From Lineus longissimus (lineage: Eukaryota > Nemertea > Pilidiophora > Heteronemertea > Lineidae): DNA of 64,000 bases. The stretch spans positions 248,001-312,000 of the forward strand of contig NC_088318.1 in NCBI RefSeq assembly GCF_910592395.1, given 5' to 3'. A program made the translations under genes and the position numbers. Below the pieces are notes generated by a model. It saw nothing but the letters and a program-made list of their open reading frames with translations, was not told where the DNA came from and searched no databases. Of the stretch, positions 11,501 to 23,500 are shown piece after piece (position 1 is the stretch's first letter; each line of letters begins with the position of its first letter).

Positions 11501-14500
11501 ATGTGTCAAGTTGGCATCCTCTGGTGCAACTTCTTCTCTCTCTTCTCCTACAGATGTCGTCTCTTCATCACCACCTTTCTCTTCTGTCACGATATCTGCT
11601 TCACCAGATGTTGTCTCCATGGTGTCCATGGTAACAGGCTCATCCTGGGCCGTCACTTCCTCCTCAGTCACCTCTTTCATCTCTGGTTCTGGCTCAAGGT
11701 CGCTGAGAAAGTGAACCGAGTCTGAGTCAGACCAGGGGTCGGCTGCTTCATCTTCATCAAGGTCACTCTCAGGCTCCTCATCTTCAGATTCAACAGGAGT
11801 GCCATCGTCAAGAAGGTCGGAGAAACTCTGCATGAAAAAATACAGTGATAATAAGAGTTAAGCCCTTGAGGATGAGGTAGCTCATAAATATTAGGAGACG
11901 TAAACAGAACTGACCCAGTTTCAAGTTTGAATCAAATATAGGATTAGGTATCGTCCAATGCTTGTAGATGATTCCCAGGAAGAAATCGCTGAACAATGTT
12001 TGGAATGACGTAGCGTCAAAGAGAGAGGTGGTTGCCAGGTGTGCCAACTCCATGACATTAGACAGGGGCATGTCCTCATAAGCAACCGAGGTCACATATA
12101 TGTGGTGACGAAACATGGCGGTCGTCCTGGGAATCATCTATTGTCTGTTACTAAGCAGCTAGTTTACATATGACACAACCAGGCCACAACAACCTGCCAC
12201 CACCACATCAAGACTAGGGTATGAAGAGTCAGACTAGGGTATGAAGAGTCAGACTAGGGTATGAAGAGTCAGACTAGGGTATGAAGAGTCAGACTAGGGT
12301 ATGAAGAGTCAGACTAGGGTATGAAGAGTCAGACTAGGGTATGAAGAGTCAGACTGGGGTATGAAGAGTCAGACTGGGGTATGAAGAGTCAGACTGGGGT
12401 ATGAAGAGTCAGACTGGGGTATGAAGAGTCAGACTAGGGTATGAAGAGTCAGACTGGGGTATGAAGAGTCAGACTGGGGTATGAAGAGTCAGACTAGGGT
12501 ATGAAGAGTCAGACTGGGGTATGAAGAGTCAGACTAGGGTATGAAGAGTCAGACTAGGGTATGAAGAGTCAGACTGGGGTATGAAGAGTCAGACTGGGGT
12601 ATGAAGAGTCAGACTAGGGTATGAAGAGTCAGACTGGGGTATGAAGAGTCAGACTGGGGTATGAAGAGTCAGACTAGGGTATGAAGAGTCAGACTGGGGT
12701 ATGAAGAGTCAGACTAGGGTATGAAGAGTCAGACTAGGGTATGAAGAGTCAGACTGGGGTATGAAGAGTCAGACTAGGGTATGAAGAGGCAAGAATGCTA
12801 ACCTCCTTTTTCTTTCTCTCCGTGCGAGCAGGTATGATGGATTGGTGAGCTCTGTTGAGACGATCTTGATAACACTGTGACCACGTATCGATACCCAGTA
12901 GCATACCCAGGAGATAGATCCGGCTTGTTTGATCCAAGGATGGACAACTCTCCAAGATCAGCTTCTTCGATGTCGTACCTCCTAAAACATGACTCACGGG
13001 TTCCAAGAAAATCTGAAAAGGATTTTGTCTCTGATGATTTTGAATTGTTTATGTGCAGTTGAACCCAGGTTGGCGAGACCACCCTGGAAAACTTAATCAG
13101 GCATTTGTCCCCGCATTTTCAACTTCGCTAACACGACCACCCCGATGAAAGCTCTAATATTCACACTTTTTAAGCTCGTATTTGACAGTAGATTTGGAGA
13201 AAATCATCAAAATAATCCAACCAATTGATTGAGCTCACCTGGTTGGCCACAGCTTCACACATCCTGATCGGCAGATGACACAAACATTCTCGGACAAAGT
13301 GGACGACTTTAGGGATAGACGTCCTGTTGTATCCACCGTCACCTGTAAGGAGATCATGAACACTCACTAGAACACGACAAACCAACAAATCATCAATAAC
13401 AAACTAACGTCTCCTTCGGCTGATACATCTAGTTGGCTCCTGGGCCATGTTTGGACTTAGGTGGCTACTTGTCACATGGGTTCTACCATGTCTGACGCCA
13501 TGGAATGGGGGACCCTCCACTGCTATTACTTCATATTAACTGTAAACAGAAATGCATGCGTACTTAAATCTGTTTGTGACATAGTTCTTCCAAAGTTCTA
13601 ATCGATGGAGAATGAGGGTGATTTCTCAGTCTCTGAAGCAGTCACCTCTGCAGGTGTCTACTCACCGTTAACCGTGGCACCCTCACTGTTCATGGTAAAC
13701 AGTGCAGGTGTCTACTCACCATTGACCGTGGCGCCCTCACTGTTCATGGTAAACAGTGCAGGTGTCTACTCACCGTTGCCTGTGGCGCCCTCACTGTTCA
13801 TGGTAAACAGTGCAGGTGTCTACTCACCGTTGCCTGTGGCGCCCTCACTGTTCATGGTAAACAGTGCAGGTGTCTACTCACCATTGACCGTGGCGCCCTC
13901 ACTGTTCATGGTAAACAGTGCCGACTGCATGTGGTTAGCCAACAGCTCCATCGACATGCTCTTCACGCCTTTATTAGCTACAACTAGTGACACCAAGTGG
14001 CCACATGAGGAACTAACATCGCCAGCCATGGCATTTTGGCAGAACAGATCAATGCTTGTTTGGGCTGTGATCTTCAACAGGACACCCGGTTCTGTTTCCA
14101 ACGCCTGGATCGTGGTAGAATACGTTAGGCCTGATGATGTCCGATGGGTTTTTATGCCGCCATGTTTCTGTACGAAAGTCTTCAGCGGACCGAACTGCGG
14201 CTGAAACACTAATGACCACTGCGACCAGGTTTCTAGATTCTCCAGCAGAGGGCAGGCCTCGAGGTGGAGGAGGGCGGCCTCTTCAGTCTGTGATCCAAGG
14301 ATGCCAGCGTGCTTCTCGGCTGAAGGAACAGACTGCTCTGAATACCTGAAATTAAATGGAGAATGCGCAGAACACAGTTATTTGACATTACATGTTGTAT
14401 ACACAAGACAACTTTTAGCTGTGATAGACTTTCTCTTTTGCCTTTCTCCCTTGGCAGGAAAAAGCCCCCTCCAAAAAAAGTCAGATGAAGGACTTATAAA

Positions 14501-17500
14501 CCAGCTTACCTTGACCCAAGACAGATGGCACTCTCATAGACGACATTGTGATCCCGACTGTGGCCATGTTTCTGCCTCTTCACTACGCCCTGAATGCGGG
14601 AAACAGGGCCATGTCCAGCGCCCTGGACTTGACTGACTTTGTAATGGCTACACACAGCTGCCTCCAGGTGGCAGGTGGCTTCCTACAAAAAGCAACAATA
14701 CAATCATAAACCGGACACAACACATCATGAACTCAATGTCGACCAATCTTGATCACGATTTTTTGACACTTCCAATCACAAATTTGACCCAATATTTTTA
14801 AAGCACAGAATCTCATGGCACAGCACTCTATTTAGTGCTTCAGAACCAGGTGGATATACGAGACTAGTTGCCTCACCATTGACTCATCCTTGATGTCACA
14901 CTGATGCACCATATCTACCAGATCTCCCTGCGATGGACGATACAGTGAGTTCTTCCCATCAGAGGTGGCGCCACCAGCTGTCAGGTTGTTACCACCGAGT
15001 TCTTCAAATATCTTAAAACAAGAAGCAAAGTATTAGAAGAAACCAACCATTTCACGATGGTCTGTTAATGTGAAAAATGCAAATAAATGGCATGCATGCA
15101 TTACTGTTTACAGTTGAGAAGAAGTAATAACAGTTTTCAGGATGGCATTTACCTTCTTGGCATGTGGCTGATGCAGCAGGAAAGCCAGGAAGCTGCCTTG
15201 GCCCATTGTGTTGAAGAACTGATGATTGAAGTGTTCACAGAGCTTCTTCTCAATGGCGGCCAGATACTCAAGAGTCAAGGTGCCACTCACACCGATGCAA
15301 CGCTCGAGGTTGTAACGGAACTTAGAGAGCAGGTCATCTGTAAGTCAAATATCAACGTTTTATCAATATGTTTAAAATGTCAATGTTATCAGAAAAGAAT
15401 ATCACACCATGGATCAGATGCCATAGAGGAACGTGATTAGCTTGTGATGGAGCCCTCCTTGACTGAAGACAAGAGTCACGATCGAGGCAAACAGCCCGCA
15501 CTGGCACCCAACCATAGTGGCATTCAATCCCACAACAGCTAACACAGAGAGACAGCAAGACCACCACAAATCTATATACCACCTCCAAGGCTAGAGGAAA
15601 TAGCTGAAGGAATAACTTCCTCATACGGAAGTCAAACATCACACAAAAGCTCAAAAGATTTCCTGAAATTCATTCATACTCACCTAGCTTTGGAGGAGGG
15701 TTAACCGATATCTGGGAGCCTGATTCATCATCATCATCGTCACGGTGACCACCCTTTGGCGCTGGAAACATCTTCTCCATGAACGTCTGCAGCGATTCTT
15801 GAACCTCATGAGCACTCACGCAGACGGACAATTGGAATAGATGGTGGCCAAGACTGTCGCGCTTCACCTGCTTCACAAACTCCTGCGTCACCTGGTGTAA
15901 TCGTTGCAAGGTGTGTCCCTTGACAGAAGCACCGTACTGTAGCATAAACTGTAACAAGACGTTGAATTTTCCAAAGACGTCTGCCATGACTTCTGCAGGG
16001 CCAAGTTCAAGGTAGAACTTTCTGATGACGAATCCGTCACCGTCAGAATTTTCAAGGAGGAATTTCGATTTGAAGTTACTGAATCCAGACTTGACCTCAT
16101 TTTCTGTGAGATCCTTCATGTGAGTGATGCACTCGCGAACTGTCCGACCTTGGTCACGCTGAGCTTTCTTCAGCATCTGCAGAGAAAAGTTTTGCATTAT
16201 ACTTCATGTTCTAGCAATAACAGTGTTTGAATCCACTCAATCTTATCTACTAGTGTCAAATAAAAGGACATAGGTTCCATTGGGTCTAAAAAAACAGACC
16301 TTAGAAGTGCCAATGGTGAAAATGGTGTCACATCCACAGATTCTACATCCAGTAGCCTGGGTTGGTGGAAGTGATGTCACATCCCCATCCAGTTTCAATC
16401 AGACACAGAGGGAAAAGAAACAATCCAAGAATGAGACTACATGAGTTGGTAGTTGCCCACTTCGTTATGATTCTGGTTAACTTTTGAAAGGGATTACCGG
16501 TATGCTGTTTTGCTTCTCTGTTTATCGTCAGGAGTCTGATTTAGTCATCTTACCTGCATAGCTAATGGCAGACTCTTCATCCGTACGCCCAGCTCATATG
16601 GTGTGTCAGTTCCATATTCCTCCTGCAGATATTCGAGAAAGTTCTTCAAGTCCACCGGTGTCGTCCAAAGATTGTTCTTATTGACATAGTCCCTAAGGTG
16701 TTCAATGACCTCTGGTGACGAGATCTCCAATACTGGCGACCCTGGTGGCAAGTTGAAGTACTCACGAATGGTCGGCTGGGCAGATATCGGACCGAGTTTG
16801 AGGTTATCAAAGGTCCCATTGTTGGTGATGAACTCTTTCATGCACTGAGTGAGATCATGGAGCGTTGCTATAGAGCGCACGGAAACGAACGTCTGGACGT
16901 AACTGCTGACCTTCCCCTGCATGCGCTGTAGCTGGCGGACACACTCCAGCATCTCCACACGATGCACCCCAGGAACGCCTAGTTCCCGCCAGTTCGACCG
17001 ACGAGTCAAGTCCAACATACGGCATTCGACTGCCTTGGGTGTCACAAGAACATCAGCATTCGATAGCCTATCAATGCAGTCTACAGCAATAGCTTCGAGG
17101 TTTTCCTTCGTGAGATGACGTGTATTCATCAGGCTTCCTCCCATTGAACCAGTGGCGACCTCTTCAGGATTATAAGTAAAATCGGACTTGAAATCAGTCT
17201 TTTTCACAGATTGTGCTGTCTGAGAGGTTGTCGACGCCGGGCTAGCGGATCGTTTCTGCTTCTCCTTCAGCTGAGAGTAGGTAACAGGCACTGAAGAATA
17301 GTGGCTCATTGGCCCAACCTGGTTATGCGGTGCAACCGGGCTGACACCAAGAGTATCGTAACGTGGCCTGAAGTCTCCTCCCTGAGCTTGGGCAGCCCTG
17401 CCTGGGGGTCTCTCCTCTGACGTCAGAAAGCTGTCATTTAGGAACTCCAAATCTGATTTTGGTGGATCCTTTTTCGGTAGTACGGCACCAAGCTCGGGAA

Positions 17501-20500
17501 ATTCATCGTCGTCATCCATAAAGAGTTGAGCTCCGCCCCCAGCAGCTGCATTCTGGGTCCCTTGCGGCTCTCGCCTAGTGAATGTCTGTGAACGCAACGG
17601 TATAGGCCTAGCAACAGCAGGTTTGTCTGGAATCTTGCAGCCCAACAACTTGGCATACTCAATACCTTTATGAGTCAAGACGAAGCAGACCTTTTTTGAA
17701 CCTTTTGGGTCCTTCACAAAAGCAATAACAAGATCTGAACATTCTTTCATACAATCTTCCAACGACCGTAAACCCAATTCCTCCACCACTGCCCCTCTCC
17801 CTCTTGAGGTCTTAATTGCTTTGTTCAGTTGATCAGATGGTTTAGGTCTTGGGTAAACAGACGCGAGTGCTATGACCGCATGGCGCTGGATCTCCACCAC
17901 CTCGGGGTTCCACAGATGTGCTTCGTACTCGGATACAGCTGGAACGGTAGCAACACCAGCCGTCTTGTCTTGAATTTTACAGCGTAACAACTTGGCATAC
18001 TGTACACCTTTGTCTGTCAAGAGATTTTTCATCTTCAAATCATGAGGGTCCTTAGTACAAGCAATAACGTCTGCAAAATGTTTTATATGCTCTTTTACTG
18101 ATGCCACACCCTTCCCTCTGGACTTCTTTATGGCTCTGTTCAATTCATTATCTTCTAAAGGCTTGGGGTAGCTTAATGACAGAGAGATGACAGCATGTCG
18201 TTGAATCTCTACCATGTCACTGTCCAACAGATGACCTTCATACTCCGGCACAGCGGGGACGTCTGCAACGACAACATGTAAACAATACAAGAAATAGGAA
18301 TTGAAAGAGGAACAAGAAAATGGTCTGAAACAGGAACAGCAAACAACCACAAACTGGTGAGGCACGACTGCCCCAATGGTGATTGTACCTGCCCACCTGA
18401 AATATCACTCCCAGATTATCAGTTTAACATGATGACGTTTACTCACATTGCAGAGAATACAAATTGCAGGTTGCAGTGACAAAAATTGCCCGTTTGCAGC
18501 ATCAAAACATCCGTTCACTACAAGAGATACTGTCAGAGTAAGTGATGTTGCTCCTCTAACGATTGTTACAAGATGTGATTATCATTTCAACTTCAAGTTT
18601 GAATAGACATGCGAGGTAGAAGTTGTTTGTTAACATGTTTAGTCAGGAATTGTACATGAGTTAGAGCTCAGCATCATCGGCACATAATATTCTACTTCTG
18701 TTCATTTCAAAGTCTGAAAACTCCAGAAGTCATCTTATCAAAATATCAGACTGTGCTTGTTTCAGATTCCATGGTGAAATTAGCAACAAAAAAAGGAAAT
18801 TTACTGGGTGAAACCATACTTGGGATCGCATGCAGGATGAAAGCAGTTAGGGTGGTGAGTTTTGTAAATCAACAGATGTGAGATGCTGTGCAGCTCACCT
18901 TGATGAGCGGTCACTTTGTGATAATCACTGTCTCCACCTCCCGAGTGTTCTCCACCAACACAAGCAGTGCTTGCTTCATCACTGAGGAGACTGACCACAG
19001 AATGGCCTGCATCGGCCACAATGGCAACAGACGTATTCGCCTGACTCATGACAGATACCACCTCCGCTGGAAGCAACCCAAGCTCCTTGGCATATTCAAC
19101 ACCAATTGCCGTCAGGCTGTAACAGGTTTTCCGCCCTTTCCCAATAACTCGATCAAACCTTTGAAAGATGTCATCAATGCTCTTGCCAATGTTTTGAAAA
19201 TCGTCTCTCTTGGGCCTTGTTTTGTGTATTTCTCTGTATTCATGCCAGATGTGGCCAACCTGGCAAGCCTTTGGATGAAACATGGCCAAAATACCAACAA
19301 TGTTAAGCTGTACCTCAGCCTCAAGGTCACTCAGGTTTGTGCTGAAAGCTAGAGAAGAGGGTGAGCACTACACTAAAGGTCTAAGTTCAAGGTCATAGAA
19401 GCCACAGGCACTCAATAGTGTTCAAGGTCATGGAGGTCATAACCACTAAGATAAAAGGTCAAAGTTCAAGGTAGAGTAACGGTACTATAAATACCTATCT
19501 GCAACCAATCTTAGCGTAAAAAGCTGCAAGAAAATAGTAAGATAAAGTGCTTGATTTAGAACCAACTCACCCTTCATGACGTCTGCTATTGCCTGCCCGC
19601 TCTCAGAGGATGGGTTTCTCCGCCGTTTGCTCATGGTGGTTGACTCTGTCGATTCCGCATCAGAGAAATCTGTACAAAGGTTATCTGACCAAAAAAAGTC
19701 GATTTGGTCCGTCAAATAATCATCTTTTATGATAGTTTGATCAGAAACTTGTTCCCTTTTGGTGAGATCATTTGGAATGTCAGTGAGTGATCCACGAACA
19801 ATATGACTCCACGACGATGGCGCAGGTTTTGACGTTTCTTGTAGGCCACCTGCAGGCTGAATTGGCAAAGTTGGTGATGACACAGTCAATCCTGGAGATA
19901 GTGAACTCCGATGATCACGAATGGTGGAGTCTGGCTGAGGTGATAGCTGTGTTGCTGGATCAGCAACTATGTCAGTATTGGCACGCACACGTTTCCAAGG
20001 AACCTTGAGTCCAGGCGGCGCCGTGGGTAGTCCTGACAACAAAACTGGCAATCCTAGAGCAGACAGTGGAACGTTTGGGACGGGACCAGGCGATGTTGTG
20101 TTCTCGACGGTGGATGGAGTGTCACCAACAGGATTTGAAGGCAGAGTTCCTGAACCAAATGACGGTCCACTATGAATATCACCACCACCTGTGTCAGCGG
20201 GAGCGGGCGCGTGCTTCCAGGGAGTACGGAGTCCAGGTGGCCCTGTAGGTAATCCAAAGGAAGTCACACGCAACCCTGGTGCTGAGGAAGCTACTTTGAG
20301 GACAGGAATAGATTGCTTCAAGTTGCCTGGAGATGACTGGGCGCTCGATAAAGGTGCTGCCGGCACACTAGCTGTTGGCTCGCGGCACGATGAATCAACT
20401 AAATCAGGGCAGGATTTGAATTGATCAACAGTGTTGTCACTCTCTGTTGAGATATCAGATGGTGTCGTCTGCCCATCAGTGTCAGTCAGTGATGGTGACG

Positions 20501-23500
20501 AAGGAACTCGTCTTTGCAATGGACCTGGAAACAAAGTCTGTGCCACTTGTTGCTGAAAAGTTTCCTGTGGCTCTTTTGCCAATTGAGGCTGCTGTTGAAG
20601 ATTGGGATGTGGTACGAATCCAGGAGATGGTGGAATCAGCCCAAACTGAGCAGCAAATGGATTAAACTGGGGTTGTCTTGGAAACCCAGGTTGCTGAGAG
20701 AATTCAGGAGGTTGCCCAGGCAAGACAGGAAAGCGGCCTGGTTGTCCAGAATACTGGCCTGGTTGTCCAGAATACTGGCCTGGTTGTCCAGAATACTGGC
20801 CTGGTTGTCCAGGATATTGCCCAGGTTGTCCAGAATATTGCCCAGAATATATCCGTGGTTGTCCAGGATATTGGCCAGGTTGTCCAGGATATTGCCCACT
20901 AGGATATACAGGTACTATATACTGATGAGGGGCTGGTTGAACAGTCGGCTGCCCTCGTCTTTGGTGCTGTACTGGAGGCAATTGATACCGTATCGGAAAT
21001 CCTGAGAATACTTGCGCAAGTCCTGGGGGCGGGCCTGCCTGCGAAAGTCCTTGGGCTGGGCCTGCTTGCACTGCAGGTGCAAAACTTGGTAAAATTCCTG
21101 CTGCAGTAGACGATAGTTGGATTCCTGGAGGAATGGGAGGAAGACTTGATGTTGGACTCGGCCACTTTTTTGGACTTGGAAACAAGTCCTTATCTACGTC
21201 TGTTATTCCACGTTCAAACAATGGAACTCTATCCCTGGTTTCACCAACATCCTCCACTCCGACAGTGCTTTGATCGTCTGCCGGCTGCTTCTGTAAAGAC
21301 AAAGTGCCATTCAAGAAATGTGCCCTTTTTAAACCCTACACGATATCAGACTGTTAACCAACAAATGTTTGCATCTTTTTTGGCATTTGTAAAAGATCTC
21401 TCAAGTATATGGCATTACAGTGTTGTCAAATAACTAAAATTAAAAACACCAGTACGGCTAAAGTTACAATTTCACAAAACGGCAAAATCAAATGGCCCCA
21501 AAGCCTTATACATCCGAATATCCTCAATCCAGGAAGTACCTTTGTCAAACTCGAGTTCTAATCACAAAATTAGGAATATGCAATCCCTCAGCATCTATTC
21601 AAACCAAATTCAATGAAATCCTACTTTTTTAGTTTCGACAATGTTCAAACGATGTTCGCCTTTTGACTACTGAACACCAAATAGATGAGACAAGAGAGAA
21701 AGCAGTTGCACAATAAACCTTCCAGACAGGAACAGATTCATTGAATCTCATCCAAAAAAGTCTTGCCAGAAATCTGTGGCATCTATTGGTCAGTTAGACA
21801 TTACCACCGCTTACCAGTTGTATTTGGGAGTTTATTAGATAAGAAAGTTTCGTTGAATTGGAATCGATTCTATAAATATGTAAATGCCCAATTGAAACAC
21901 ATTCTAACGTCTGTTGAGACTGCTCCACCCTGTCACTCATTCAATGCTATAAAACATGAAATAGACAAGATTCCTCGATTCTGACCCACTCCAGGGACCA
22001 GGAATGTTTACAATCAATATTGGCTACATTCCAGGAAGGCCTTTAAAGCTCTGAGCCAGTCATGTTCATTGCATTCTCTTGTGCCAAGTAAATAGAAACA
22101 GTGCTGAGTGCAGTTATCAAGAACACGATGAATGATGGATGAAACTTCACATTGAGAAGTCTACACAAGAGCACTGTTGAAATACTTAGACAATTGTCAA
22201 GTTCAAGTTACAATTGTTAGAATTGTTGAAAATTTTGAATGAAGGAAGTTGACCTTTAATTAAGATAAAGGATAGTGTATGCCAATGTTTACATCACATG
22301 ATCAGAGGTAGATTCATCGAAACACAACCATGTAGTCCTCAATTACCAATTACCTCGTAAAATGGGCTGTTCCACCAAATGCTTACAACCATGCAAATGT
22401 ATAAAGGATCAGCTCAGGCGAATGACGTCACCAGTTTAGAAAGATGTTTCACACAAACATCATCAGTCCCAAAACTCTTTTCACTTTGAAAATTTTTCAG
22501 AATTTTGAACTGAGTGTATGATGAAAAAATGTTTAAGTCCAAATACTTTTTTCACTTTTTTTCCTGCTCAAAATGAACCAACATCACCAACATCACCAAC
22601 ATCACCAGTCCCAAAACTCTTTTGACTTTGAAAATTTTTCAGTATTTTGAACTTATGAATAAGTTGAACAATTTTGGTGGGAAAACCTGATCAGGCATTT
22701 TGTCCCCAGATTTTCAACTTCACTAACACGACCACCCTGGTAATGCGACCATTCAACCTTGGTCCCATGAGTGGTCGTGTTACTGGGGTTCCACTGTATC
22801 TACTAAGTGAGGTTCTACTGTATATGCATATCCTACCTTCTTGTTGTCCTCAGGTTCATCAAGTTCATGGGCACGGGAATCGGCTGAAGGTAAACGGATA
22901 AAGGTCTTAGTGAGGTTATCGCAATAGTGCTGAAGCTTGGGGTTCACACTCGCCCACACAATGTCTCCGTTACCATGGACAACCATTGATAGCAGGGACG
23001 GATAGTGCGAATGCCCGACTCTTCAGGAACCAATAGTGCTCCACCTATTGACATTACTGTGCCAAACAAAAAGCGATACAGTGATCTTAATCATTTCTGG
23101 GCCAGAGGGAGAAAGTTTCATTGTAGGTCTTTGTTGATATGAAGTAGAACTACCTGTTTCCTGTTCTTGTTTATCTTCTGGTGAAGCCTGACTGACCTCA
23201 GGAGATCTTGATTGCAGACGTATCAAAGTTTCTCCCACCTGAAAGTGTGAAACAATAGGGCCATGTAGAACAAACGATGGTGACCAAGAGTGCCGTCTAC
23301 CCAGAAAAAGGATTGCAAATTCAACCATGCTTGGACTTCAGAAATCATGGGGTTAGTTCTTGACCCGTATAATATCAGAGGGATTAGTGCTGTTGAGACA
23401 TCATGTGATTTTGACCTTGGACCAATCTCCCATTAATGGATGGACAAAGAACCAAGTGCCTCATCATAGTCTGAACTCAAGTCACATCAGCCCACGTCAA

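Noticed and set aside
12211-12789. CRISPR-like regular array
   Set aside because: Pure tandem repeat with no spacers, in an animal intron.
13605-14204. 199-codon plus-strand frame with SPLTVAPSLFMVNSAGVY repeats
   Set aside because: Antisense of the 54-bp repeat and the minus-strand exon 13,882-14,345.
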